Assembly: GCA_928212115.1 (NCBI GenBank)
Contig: CAKMRJ010002223.1
Coordinates: forward strand, 304,416,782 to 304,480,781
DNA length: 64,000 nucleotides
Origin: Lactuca virosa
Lineage: Eukaryota; Streptophyta; Magnoliopsida; Asterales; Asteraceae
Reading direction: 5' to 3'
Shown here: one piece after another, positions 10,221-21,670 of the stretch
Layout of the letters: each line of letters begins with the position of its first letter
Position numbering within the stretch: position 1 is the first letter of the stretch
Notes under the pieces: generated by a model
Told to the model about the DNA's origin: nothing
What the model saw: the letters and a program-made list of their open reading frames with translations, nothing else
Database searches by the model: none
Made by a program: the position numbers and the translations under genes

Positions 10221-12724
10221 TCTCTGGCCACTTTCATAGTTTCATCAAGCTCTTCATCACGTTTCTTTCTTTTTAGAAGGTCTTCCTCAGTTTCCTCCTC
10301 GTCATCACTATGACCCATAATGCCCTTCTTTTTGTCCAACACACTAGAACCCGAAGCTTCATTACCCTTCGGTTTAGTGGTGACCTTCGGCTTTTTAGGA
10401 GGATTTCGAGAATCTTCTCCCCCTTGTTGCGGAGTAGCAATCGGCTCCGTAACACCTTCTATCCGACTTAACATTTCCAAAGCAGGAAGAGTTTTTCCTT
10501 TAAGTGCTGTCGGACAGTGATTGTAAGAACCGAATCGTGAGAATCCAAAAGATTGGAAAGAAGTAGATGCACATCACTCACATAGCTTTTAATTACTGTG
10601 TGTTCGGTCTTGAGGGCTTCAATCTCCTTCTGTGCTTGACTAAGTCCCAAAGTGAGATTGGCAATCTGAGATTGGGAGAGAGCAAGGTCTTCCCTCACTT
10701 GGTTATCCAGGGCAAGGTCTGCTTGAAATTTGGCAAGACGTGTATCAACAGAAGAAGGAAGATTAGCATTATCAGCATGAAGACCTTAACGAACTGCTTC
10801 AAAAGTGTTTCTCTTTCAGCCTTAAGAGATTTTGACAGAGAGGCAATGGCTTCATTTGCTTTAATGGTATTGGCCTCTGCAGTGCTTTGATGAGATTCCA
10901 TGAATGCCTTTGAATCGGAAATAAGGGTTTTGACCTCACCAATCGCGTTGTTGGAAGAGAGAGTAGCAGCGTCAATAGCTTGAGTAGCTTTATCAATTGA
11001 TTGATCATGTTGTTTAATCAAGGTCTCAACCAAAGCCTTTATAGCAACATCAGAGTATGCCGGAGTGGAGGAAGTAGCAGAAGATCCTAGTAACTGATCA
11101 TGCTTGTCATTAAGATCCTTCAAGTGATGCTTGGTAAGAGGAACATCATCATCATCTTCGTCACATTGAAGTCGATAAGGACTATAATAAACTGAGTCAA
11201 AGTCCATTTCAGCTCCACCGAGAGTATGACTAGATTCATTAGAGGGTGAGGGAGATGGAGGTGGGTTTGTAACAGTGGTATCGGTTCCTGAGGTAAATGC
11301 CCCCGTATCAGATATGTTGACACGAACCTGAGTTTCGGTTGTGGTTGTTGTTGTTGAAGTTGCTTGAGTAATGATGGGTGGTGGTAGAGGTATAGTAGAA
11401 GTGGGAACAGAAGAAACAAGTGGTGGAAGTGGTGCAATGGTAATAGGAACAGAAGTATGATTTGGAGAAGGAGGAGGGGTTGGAACCGAGTCATTAAGGG
11501 GTACCTCTGGAGTTGGAGAATGTGGAGGTGTGTTTCCCCTTGGTGAGTCTTCATTGTGAACATATTCACCTTCGGCTGTCTTTTCTTGATCATCATCAGA
11601 AGAAACATAATCTGAGTCACTAGGCGAGGATGCCTTCAGTTTCTTTGCCATATTCTTAACCTTTTTCTTCGTTGGAGCCGAAGGAGCTGCTTTGTTAGCT
11701 TTACGCTTTTTAGGCGTTTCAGCTTGTGAGGAAGGACCTTCGGTTTCTTTCTTCTTGGAATCTGGTTTCTTACCCCTCTTCGTTGGTTTTTCAAACGCGT
11801 CTAGAGCAAGTTGCATCTCCGGTGTCAATTGTCTTGGTCCCGTAGGAGGAAGTTTTTTGTATTCAGCCATGACATTACTAACTGTAGCAACACTTTGGTA
11901 CATTGATTCAGGAATGGACTCAATGAAGAAGAACTTGGTTGAATCAGTGACAATAATCTTCTTTGTGTGAAAGGTCGCAATTGATGAGCGCAGGGCATCC
12001 GCCATAACTGGAACCTGAAAGGTCTCAATCGCTCTGTGAGTGATGAGTGTCCAGAATCGACCACACGAAATTTCCGAGTCACTCGAAGATGAATTGAGAC
12101 TCTGTACCACTTGAGCCCAAATAAGTGTTCCATAATCGAGTTTAGACCATGGTAGAGTCCATAGAGAATAGTCATAAACCCTTTGTTTGACCCGTCTGAA
12201 CCTGCAACCCTTTCTGATAAACCCTTAACTAGAAGGGTTGAACTTCCGTTCCATTATGGTGGTAGGCAGGATTTCTTGAACTTCGTAATCGTGGTGAGAA
12301 CGTCAGTATACCCCATATCATAGAACATTGTGAGCAGCTGAGTTGTGGTGATGGAATCAGGATTCACCAAAGAAACACCAGCAGGAAGCCCTATCAACGA
12401 ACATAATCGAGCTTTGGAGACTGAGGTATTGTGATTGAAGATGTCGAAAAAGATCCTGTCTTTGCGTTTGTCATAAACGGCAGAGGTATACACCTGGGAA
12501 AGCAGAGACATCGACACAGATTCAACTTTGGTTAGAGCAGTTACGAGTGGTGAATATTTTAGACATTCAACCACTTGTAGCATATAAGGATCATAGAGGA
12601 ATGGATTCAATTCGATAACAAGATTCTGGTTAGGTTTGATGACCAGCAGAGTCGATGAGGCAGTTTGGTCATGAACTAAAGAAGATTCAGCCATTGTTGC
12701 AGGTTTGAGGAAGAAGATGAACAA
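9265..12724 (-). pseudogene. Extra long ORF after pol of C (env-like position), frameshifted
   Basis: At least five frame changes interrupt what was probably one protein of roughly 1,100 residues. Pieces in order: 12724-12254 (globular, MAESSLVHDQTASST near the start), 12110-10695 (Lys-rich, then Ser/Asp-rich, then a long Pro/Thr/Ser-rich stretch, then helical heptad-like sequence), 10698-10468 (coiled-coil-like, LSQSQIANLTLGLSQ), 10480-9998 (acidic then Glu/Arg repeat), 10139-9924, 9768-9484 and 9477-9265 (globular end). The order domain, mucin-like linker, coiled coil, domain resembles env-like ORFs of Sireviruses in position and composition, but I see no real signal peptide or membrane segment. 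Function unknown. Confidence 0.6.
10171..10217. repeat. (CT)n microsatellite inside the extra ORF of C
   Basis: About 47 bp of uninterrupted TC/CT repeat. On the coding (minus) strand it encodes an Arg-Glu run that continues an already charged stretch, so length changes may have been tolerated when in frame. Confidence 0.9.
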
Positions 12725-14233
12725 TATAAACGCCGATGTGTTCTTGAGAGAGTTGTAGTAAACGGTAAAAAGTTGAGAGAGGAAATTCTGGACCTTTTAT
12801 ACAATTACCATGAGAGAGAAGATCTTGTGTAATCATTCCTTGATCTTCGGAAACGTCGCCTGAAAAAGCGCGATTTGATAGTTGTGTTTCCCTATGAAGA
12901 CGTCATCAGGCGTGATGATAAAAACTGTTTCAAATTCACGCGCCCAAATCAATTCTTATCCAGTTACCGCCTCTTCAACTTCAAAGACTCTTCCAATCGA
13001 TTCAAAGAAGATGCACCATAATAGCATAGGAAACTGAACGTATAAATCTGAAAAGAGCCATTAGTAACCCGAACTAGACTTGTGAAAATCACATGGATTC
13101 TCGTGCAAGAGTGTGCCAATAAAAAGGAATAAAGCAAAAATATTTGAGGGAATATAAGTGATGTCAATATAGACACAAAACTGAAGATCCCGTGCACGAA
13201 TCTCTTCCTTCAAAGTCAAGAGAGACTCAGAAGTGTCTGTGTGGTTTTCCGTTAAAATACGATCACATGTTTGTAAAGAAACGTTGAAAGGCTTCTTTTC
13301 AAAATAAGGCTTTAAAGGGTGGTTTAACTTTAACCGAACTTCAGTGCTTGAAATAAGACCGAAAGTTGAATAAAGTGCTTGTGAGACCAATGTGGCCTGT
13401 TGAACAAGCAGGTTAGATAATAAATTAAGTGACTTGATGAACATTAGAAATCTCAAAAATAAAACAAAATTGGATCCTATGGGAAGAAACGTCTTGGTGT
13501 TAGACAATTTCATAAAGATCACGCAAAAATAAAAAGAGATTTCTTGAGGTAACAAGTAATAGCTTGAACATTAGAGCGTTCACCGTCAATTCATTTAAGG
13601 TATTGAATATTGGGTTTCACTTAGCACGTGGTGAATGAAACTAAGATCATTAACACAGATGTTTTGTAACCATAAACCTCAGTGGTAATTATTGAGAGTC
13701 TCAAGGGTTACATTTATGGAACGAAACATAATGGAGAAATGAGTGGAGGTGGTTAAGGAACCGAAAGTTCCTCTGCTATACAAAAATGACAAAGCAGACA
13801 ACTCTTGACTCAATATGAGAAGAGTAAGGTAGCTCAAGACTTGAGAGATTTTAGCAGCCTAATTGGGAAGAAACGATTAGTGTATATCGAATCATTAAGG
13901 CTTCACTCAAAGTCTTGGAGGCTTCGGTCTACATGCAGCAGCATGCTTCTAGGGACACCTTGCTAGTACATAGATAAGAAAGTTATACCTGTCCCAACAT
14001 CATTTTGTGTCGCTCCTGGAAACTTGAAACAGGACAAAAATTGAATAATTTTTTTTTGTAGTTTTGAGTTTTTGTGATTTCTGAAAAATAATAAAAACAT
14101 AAAATAAAATATTTTTGGATTTTTGCAAATTCTGAAAAATAATAAAAACAGAAAAGAAAATAAGTACCAAGGAAAATCAGACGAAAAGAGAAAAACGCTT
14201 TACAAAGATATACAACCGAACCCAATCCTGAGA
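12725..14233 (-). other. Spacer between pol and the extra ORF of C
   Basis: About 1.5 kb with no supported gene. A reading frame of 164 codons (13555-13061, minus) lacks recognisable features and crosses AT-rich sequence. At 14040-14160 a unit containing 'ctgaaaaataataaaaaca' occurs twice. The position would suit a leader or promoter for the extra ORF, but nothing seen proves that. Confidence 0.5.
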
Positions 14234-14803
14234 TAAGATGAAGCGAAATGGACCGAGCGTTCGGTTCAATTCGGTTCCCAAAAATTCTAGAGCCGAAATA
14301 GACCGAGCGTTCGGTTCATTTCGGTTCCCAAAAATTCCAGAACCGAAATAGACTGAGTGTTCGGTTCATTTCGGTTCCCAAAAATTCCGGAACCGAAATA
14401 GACCGAGCGTTCGCTCTATTTCTTGTATAGTTTTAGTGAGAAGAAAGGGGTTTCGGTACTGACTCGACTTCCATCATTCCCAAGCCTTGGAGTATCTTAT
14501 TAAAGCTTGCTTCAGGTAAGATGAAGCGAAATGGACCGAGCGTTCGATTCAATTCGGTTCCCAAAAATTCTAGAGCAGAAATAGACTGAGCGTTCGGTTC
14601 ATTTCGGTTCCCAAAAATTCCAGAACCGAAATAGACCGAGCGTTCGGTTCATTTCGGTTCTCAAAAATTCCGGAACCGAAATAGACCGAGCGTTCGCTCT
14701 ATTTCGCTTGTATAGTTTTAGTGAGAAGAAAGGGGTTTCGGTACTGACTCGGCTTCCATCATTCCCAAGCCTTGGAGTATCTTATTAAAGCTTGCTTCAG
14801 GTA
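14234..14803 (-). repeat. Two 283-bp direct repeats built from hairpin units at the 3' end of pol in C
   Basis: Block 1 (14234-14516) and block 2 (14517-14803) are almost identical. Each has four units in which arms GAACCGAAAT and ATTTCGGTTC (10 bp) enclose inner arms ACCGA and TCGGT around GCGT. Block 2 overlaps the last codons of pol; block 1 copies that tail too, so the duplication arose from the pol end. Confidence 0.85.
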
Positions 14804-16212
14804 AGGCCTAGGTGAATATATCAGCCAGTTGATCAGCAGATCTAATGAAATGGACTTCGATATTACCATCTTCAACATGGTCCTTGATGAAATGGTATCT
14901 TAGTCCAATATGTTTCGTCTTGGAGTGTTGCAGTGGATTGTGACAGATCCTAATTGTGCTTTCAGAGCCACAGTAGAGGGGAATCTTCTTCATGCTTAGG
15001 CCATAATCCCTAAGTTGGCTTTGTATCCATACAACTTGAGAAGTACAGGATGCTGCGGCGATATACTCAGCTTCGGCTGTAGAAAGAGACACGCAAGTTT
15101 GTTTCTTTGATTGCCAACTGACGAGTTTACCATCAAGGAATTGGCACCCGCCAGTAGTGCTCTTTCGGTCCAGACCACATCCACCAAGATCAGCGTTAGA
15201 GAAAGCTTGAACAAAGAAGCCGGATTTTGTAGGACACCAGAGACGAAGTTCGCTTCAAATACCGGAAGATGTTTTTCACTACAATCATATGAGGTTCTCT
15301 TGGGTTTGCTTGAAACCTGGAACAATAACAGACAGAGAACATAATATCTGGTCTACTAGCTGTCAGATACATAAGAGACCCTATCATTTGACGATAGAGT
15401 GTCAAGTCAACAGCCGGTTTTTCCAGAGATGGTGTTAAATTTTTGCCGAATGCCATTGGAATCTTTACTTTAGAGTCTCCCATCATACCGAACTTCGCTA
15501 GCAAAGTTTTCGTGTAAGCCTCCTGATTAATAAAAATGCCTTCTGGTGCCTGTCTAATATTCAGTCCAAGGAAAAAGTTAATCGGACCCATTGCGCTCAT
15601 CTCAAATTTAGTCTCCATTAACTTTCTGAATTCGTCTGTTAAGCTAGGATTCGTGGAGCCGAAGATGATGTCATCGACATAAATTTGAACTATCATTAAG
15701 TGTTCGCCTTCTTTCTTGCGAAAGAAGGTTGGGTCAACCAAACCTTGTTTGAATTTGGACATTTTAAGAAAGCGTGTTAGAGTTTCATACCATGCTCTAG
15801 GGGCTTGTTTCAAACCATAGACTACTTTATCCAGAATGTAGCAATGATCCGGATACTTCTCGTTCACAAATCCAGGTGGCTGCTCAACGTACACCGTTTC
15901 TTCGACTTCCCCATTCAAGAAAGCACACTTGACGTCCATTTGGAAAACTTCGAAGTTTTTGTGTGCAGCATACGCCAGAAAGATTCTTACTGATTCCAAC
16001 CTTGCTACAGGAGCGAAGGTCTCTTCATAGTCTATCCCTTCTTCCTGACAGTATCCTTTCACTACTAACCTTGCTTTGTTGTGAATAACATTACCCTCTT
16101 TATCCATCTTATTTCTGAAGACCCATTTTAATCCAACCACTGATGCATCCTTTGGAGTAGGAATCAGTCTCCAAACTCGATTTCGTTCAAATTCATGGAG
16201 TTCGTCTTGCAT
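14718..16212 (-). pseudogene. C pol: reverse transcriptase and RNase H
   Basis: The RT piece (16212-15196) begins [18 protein letters not shown] and has [39 protein letters not shown] and the catalytic [11 protein letters not shown]. After a frame change near 15300 the RNase H part reads STAEAEYIAAASCTSQVVW and HIGLRYHFIKDHVEDG (15092-14808). In DIFTxALPEA the x is a stop (14810-14808) where the family has Lys; the true end is the TAA at 14720-14718. Upstream it is separated from integrase only by a stop at 16218-16216, probably CAA to TAA. Replicative function is lost in this copy. Confidence 0.92.
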
Positions 16213-16215
16213 AGC

Positions 16216-17862
16216 TTACACCCAATCGGAGTGATCAAGGGCAACATTTACCGTCTTCGGTTCAATTTTAGAGACAAACAAATTAAACATGCAGAATTCT
16301 ACTTGAGAGAATAAAGCAGTTTGATTCGCCTTCATTTGAGATCGTGTGAGAACTCTCTCAGATGATTCACCAATGATTTGAGTTTTAGGATGATCTTTTG
16401 TCCATTTTATGAGAGGAGGATAATTTGGATCATAGGCAGGATCCAGCTCAACATTAACTTCTTCTTCCAGTTCTGACAGATCGCCTTCGTCATTTGTATT
16501 TTTATTCTCCCCCTCAAATGGCGAACCGAATCCCATGTCAGGTTCAGAATTCTCCCCCTCAAATGGCGAACCGAATCCCATGTCAGGTTCAGAATTCTCC
16601 CCCTCGGTTGGACAACTATGGATTATTGTTGGTGACGGATTCTCCCCCTGGAAAGGCAAATCAGTTGACTTTGGTGTTGACGAACCCTCCCCGTGGAAAG
16701 TAGAGTTTTCTTTTGAATTTTCATCTGAAGTTGGAGGATTTCTTGATCCGAGTGGTTCCCTTGGAGTCTTCTTCTCGGTTGGTCCTTGAGCTTCGATTTC
16801 CATATCTTTAGCAGCTTCATCGATAATCCTTTTCAAGTTGTCAATTTTATTATCTGCTGCTTTTGCTTCTGATTGAATCGCTTTCTCTGGTTCATCAAAA
16901 AGCATCAAGTATTCTTCAAACAAATTGGATATGGGAACTGAGACCTGACCAGATTTAGGAAAGATTTCTTCCGTTGGACCTTCGCTTGTTCGAATTTTCT
17001 TCATGTAGTTATCATCAAAAGTCACATAGTAGGTTTCCTCAATTTTCCTTGAGTGTTTATTCAGAACCCTATATGCTTTTGAAGTAAGCGAATATCCAAG
17101 AAAAATGCCTTCATCTGCCTTGACATCAAACTTGTTTCGGTGCTCTTTGGAGTTGAAAATGAAGCATCTTGAACCGAACACATGAAAAAACTTTACATTG
17201 GGTTTGCGATTGTTCAGAATTTCGTATGGGGTGATCGAAAATCGCTTGTTGAGGAACGTTTGGTTCTGGGTATAGCATGCAGCAGCTATAGCATCGACCT
17301 ATAAGTATAATGGTAGAGAAGCAAAACTCAACATTGTTCGGGCTACTTCACAGAATGAACGGTTTCGCCTTTCGACAATCCCATTCTGTTGTGGAGTATA
17401 GGGTGCAGAGAAGTTGTGAGACACCCCCTTTTCAGTTAGAAACTCTTCAAGGTCTTTGTTTTTGAACTCTAGCCCGTTATCACTTCTTATGTTCCTCACC
17501 ACCTTTCACAGTTACACTTCCACTTGTTTGATGAAAATCTTTAGCTTAGGAGTCACCTCTGATTTCTGTTTATGAAAGAAAACCCAGGTGAAACGTGAAA
17601 AATCATCTACAATAACAAGTATGTACTTACTACCACCGATGCTTTCGATTGCCGAAGGGCCACATAAGTCTATGTGCAGAAGTTCAAGAGGTTCGATGAT
17701 CTTTGTATTAATGCGAGTAGGGTGACTCTTTCGGCTTTGCTTTCCCATTTCGCATGCTGCGCATAAATGCTCCTTATCAAATTTGAGAACTGGAAGTCCT
17801 CGCACGTGATCACCAAGAACTGGAAGTCCTCTTTTGACAGCAGGCAAATTTCTGGCTTCCAT
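16216..17862 (-). pseudogene. C pol: integrase and linker
   Basis: One frame with internal stops. It starts at the end of the pre-integrase domain (HLCAACEMGKQSRKSHP), then the core: LLHIDLCGPS, ILVIVDDFSRFTWVFF, NIRSDNGLEF and TPQQNGIVERRNR (D, D, E positions visible). Stops at about 17511 and 17505 (VEV*L*KVVRNI) and at 17298 (LPLYL*VDAIAAA, where the family has Trp) interrupt it. The linker (17181-16216) is acidic and includes tandem copies of DMGFGSPFEGENSEP. Confidence 0.88.
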
Positions 17863-18245
17863 TTAATTGGATTGAGATTTAGAGGATACATTTCCCCTTT
17901 GCGCTCAGATTTCAACAGAACTTTCTTCGTTTGCTTTTCAACTATCTCAGAACCTTCATCATCGAACGAAACTTTCAATCCGGTACCCACAACTAGTTGG
18001 GAGACACTGATGAGGTTATGATGCAATCCCTCCACATATGCTACCTTCCTTATTGAGAAATCACCATTTGTAATCATATCATACCCTTTGATTGTGCCAT
18101 ATGAATTGTTCCCGTATTTGACACATCCACCATCCTTAAGGGACCGAAACTCTCTTAACTCTTCCTTTCTTCCTGTCATATGACGTGAGTAGCCACTATC
18201 AATATACCATTCATCGTCGAACTGCTCGTCACTTATAACCTGCAA
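17670..18245 (-). pseudogene. C protease and partial pre-integrase domain
   Basis: Contains DEWYIDSGYSRHMTG, with the aspartic protease motif DSG; the usual Cys after Gly is Tyr here. VAYVEGLHHNLISVSQL follows, typical of copia. The end is rearranged: a short duplication of 'aactggaagtcctc' (17790-17830) replaces the expected HRRLSH-type segment, and the frame changes before integrase. Confidence 0.85.
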
Positions 18246-18248
18246 AAA

Positions 18249-21150
18249 TTAAGCAGATTTAGGAACCCAAAGTTTCTTGGGCCCACGTGAGTCTTTTACA
18301 GAAAAGGGAATTGCAACAGAAAGATCGACCATATAAGTTCTTTTTATTAAGGTGGTTTCATCTTTTCTTTTTATGGTAAACACTTTGATTTTGTTGTTGG
18401 CTTGTTTTGGATGAAGTGATTCACATGGTTTATTTTTAGTTGGTTTGTTATTCTTTTGATCCCTAGGGTTAGCTGACGTTTTCTTAATTTTGACTTCAGA
18501 ATTCGTGATGAGCTTTCCCTTTCCTTTGATATCCTTCACTAGGTTTGTTTTTGGTTGAGGATTGTTGGTTTTATGACCAAAATTGGGCTTTTGGTTGTTG
18601 GGACCGAAAGTGTTAGGACCGAAACTGGGCTTTCGGTTCTTGTGACTGCTAGTGTTGGGACCGAAACTGGGCTTTCGGTTCTTGTGACTGCTAGTGTTGG
18701 GACCGAAACTGGGCTTTCGGTTCAACTGACTGAATGATTGGCAGTGACTATTCGTAGGAGACGTGGCCGTTGATTTCTCTTTCATCTTGAGATTGGAAGC
18801 CTTATTAGAGGGAACATAAGTAGGGTTTTGGGATTGCCAAAACTGTTTCCTCTCATTAAGATTCTTTAAATATCTTTTGTTCCTCTGGCGTTTATGTTCT
18901 GCAAGTTGCTCTTGGTTCAAGTGAATATTTGCTTTGGGTTTCGTTTTCTTTTCATGAGATTCAGTTGTTGTTGACGATTCGCTGGAAGCTTTCAGTAGTT
19001 CGTTTGGTATTTCTTTTGTACCACTTGTACTTGGTTTATCGAAACTTGAAGGTTTATTGATTGGTTCGGCCACATATCTGCCCTTGACTTTCCATGAGGT
19101 TCGTTCCGACAGACCGACTGTTTCGTCAGCATTGTCAATGGGGGCAGACTAGAAGTAATTTTCGCACCCTTCAGCGTTATCTTTGTCAACCAAGGAGGTC
19201 AACTCTGCTGTTTGTTTCTTAGTTACCCCTGTGACGGCATACACTTGATTAGGAACAGTTTGCACCTTTTGATAAACAACTGCCTTTTCTTTGAAAACCT
19301 GGGATTTATCCTTGGACAAGCGAGCGTACCCAACTGAATTTTCAGATATGAGTGGTTTCTCGGGCTCGGGTTCGTTCTTAAGAAACTCAGAACAATCAAC
19401 CACGTCTTCTACAGAGATTTCGCTCATCTCACTGTCATCGTCAAATTCAGAAGTGGTTTCCATATTGATCTTATGTTCTGAACTTAATTTGACATTCGAT
19501 GAGTCAAATTTTTGTATGGTCCCGGCCTTGATTTTTAATTTGTCATTTTCGTCCAATAGATGGTTAAGCATGCTTTTGTGTTCTTTGGACTCAATAAAGG
19601 CCTCAATTTTATCCAGTCCGTATTTGTAGGTTTCTGAAACCTTCTCTGAAGACACAATCGATTCACACTCATAACATTCAGCATCGACTTCATCCTCCTT
19701 GAATTCAAGGAAGGGCAAACTCATTTTATGAATCTTTTTGCCTATTTCACAACCTAGATGCAACTGGGTGATATTTGTATATAAACGTTTAGCAATCAAA
19801 CAAAAAATATTCCTTTGTTTTAAAAACTTCAAATTGTCACGTTGCAAATAAATAAGTTCATCCCTAGCCCTAACTAACTTCGATTCCTTCTGCTCTATCC
19901 ACATCCTTCTTTCCTTACTCTTGGAAGATACCCTGCTGAGTTGATCAGTTAGATTAGCATTCGCTAGATGTGTTTGCATTAGACATCCACTTAAATTAGA
20001 AAAGTTGAATTTTAATTCGTTAGTAGATTTCTTCTTCTTCAGTTCCTCCAACTTACGCATGTAGTAAGCCTCGTCATCTTCACCATCCTTCTTCTCATAC
20101 ATCTTTCTCATCATGCAGTCCTTAGCAAAGTGGCTCTTGCCGTGAAAGTAGTTGCAATCATATCCTGAATCTCCCATAAGCTTGCTCTCCTTCTTCTCTT
20201 CGTCCTTTTTAGAAATTGTTCTTGGTCTCCTCTTTCGTCTTTTCAGAACTGTAGCTTCCCTGCCAGTTTCGGTTCTTGTTGACAGGGAACTTTTTCCGAG
20301 CAAACCTTTTCGGGTTAGTAACCATCATTGCATATTCTTCACTTGTCAGATCGCATTCTGACATATCCGATTCTTCCTCTTCTTCTATCATACTCTTGCT
20401 TTTAGAAACAAGTGCCAAGGATCCCACACCCGAAACTACTTTCACTTCTTTTGACACGACGCTTTCATTCGATTTAAGAATACCCACCAGTTTCGCTAGT
20501 GAATAAGATTTAAATTGCTCATGAGCCTTCACAGTCGAGACCACTGCCATCCATTCGGGTCTTAAACCATTCGTGAATGTAACTTTTTGTTCTATCACCT
20601 TCCTTTCAATACCATGCTTGATCATTTTACTAAGCAGATGGTTGATGCGATCGAACGTTTGAATGAGTTTCTCTTCCGGTTTTTGTTGGAAAGCACCGAA
20701 CTTAGAAAGCAACAAAGCTTGTATTGAGTGTTCCAGATCCTCATCAGTGGAATACAACTCTTTCAGCCTATCCCATATTTCTTTTGTTGTAGTGCATGAG
20801 CTTACTAGACGAAATGTGTCAGATTGCAAAGCGAATCTGATCATTCTCATGGCTTTGACATTACACAACATCTTGTCTTTCTCATCTTGAGGAATCTTCT
20901 CCACATCTATCAAGAGCTGGTTATACTCCTTTTGAGTCTTAATCTCTCTATTCATTCTAGAGTGAACAAATGGACCCAAGGTAATCGCCTCCCAGATCAG
21001 ATAGCCATTGTGTTCTGATCCAACCACGTAGTCCTCGAAGTGGTGAGTCCATACTTCATAGTCTTGAGTGTAGAGAATGGGAATCCTAGTAGTGGATCCA
21101 ATGCTGTTGGAGATGGTGATCAGATTGGTTTGAGAATCGTCGTGAGACAT
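18249..21150 (-). pseudogene. C gag with long C-terminal extension
   Basis: The N-terminal piece (21150-20209, 313 codons) has the plant copia Gag signature: YEVWTHHFEDYV, KEIWDRLKELYS and LLLSKFGAFQQKPEEKLIQ. A one-base change near 20211 shifts to a second frame (20303-19149) with a zinc-knuckle relic CNYFHGKSHFAKDC (second Cys replaced) and a Lys/Glu-rich helical stretch. After a stop at 19151-19149 the same frame continues (19073-18249) with tandem units of KPSFGPNTSSHKNR and a Lys-rich tail, and ends at a TAA four bases before the protease piece. Confidence 0.88.
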
Positions 21151-21325
21151 GATGACCTTCTTCTTTTATCTGCTAGAATCAGACTTGTAAAGATTGACTT
21201 AGGGTTTTATCAAACACAGGAAACACCGTCGATAAAGAAATAATGGCTCCTGTAGATTCGATAAAAGCGGAAACCCTAATGGATTCTTTAAATAGAAGAG
21301 ATGCGTATGTATTACACAGTCTCCT

Positions 21326-21337
21326 GCTCTGATACCA
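21326..21337 (-). other. Primer-binding site of C
   Basis: The sense strand reads TGGTATCAGAGC two bases after the 5' LTR end at 21340; initiator tRNA-Met type. Confidence 0.9.
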
Positions 21338-21339
21338 AT

Positions 21340-21670
21340 TGATGAGATTATAGCGTTATTAGATCGACACATTCTAAACAGATAAACAAATATAAAGTGA
21401 CAAAGGAGCACAAGAATGAATCAAACGGATGTCGAATGATTAAAATATGCTCCACCTCAGAAGAGCTCGATGAAGAACTTCGACTGTAGAGGTGTGCTGG
21501 GGTTACAGTGCAATAATAGCAAAATATTTAATGAGAAGCGTGACAATAACTAAGCATGCATGCATTATATATACTAACCCTAAAGACAATACATGGTTGG
21601 ACATGCCCAAACCGTGAATACAATATGGAATATAATACGAGCCCAAAGACGCAACATCCCAGACCCAACA
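21340..21670 (-). repeat. 5' LTR of C
   Basis: A 331-bp LTR, direct repeat of 8904-9232 with about a dozen differences by eye. It keeps the TATATAA and CATGCATGC promoter-like block (about 21552-21572). Confidence 0.9.

Larger units (their letters stand above)
8904..21670 (-). mobile_element. Element C: Sirevirus-like Ty1/copia retrotransposon with an extra 3' ORF
   Basis: A 12,767-bp element with short LTRs (8904-9232 and 21340-21670), a primer site and a PPT. TSDs are gacgg (8899-8903) and gaggg (21671-21675), one mismatch. Read right to left: gag, protease, integrase, RT, RNase H (copia order), then about 5.4 kb more with a long extra ORF before the 3' LTR. Extra coding after pol is typical of the Sirevirus group; the assignment is inference. 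The LTRs differ at roughly a dozen sites out of 330 by eye, and coding frames are broken by several stops and frameshifts, so this copy is not recent. Confidence 0.88.

Noticed and set aside
10695..10800. A hydrophobic segment (FMLIMLIFLLLLIHVL) at the end of the 471-codon piece of C that looks like an envelope membrane anchor
   Set aside because: The other frame here reads VDTRLAKFQADLALDNQVRE and runs straight into the following coiled-coil piece. The hydrophobic string is an out-of-frame translation after a frameshift.
11120..11620. 166-codon Leu/His/Pro-rich ORF inside the extra ORF of C
   Set aside because: Overlaps the Pro/Thr/Ser-rich coding part in another frame; composition is what a frame shift of that repeat gives.
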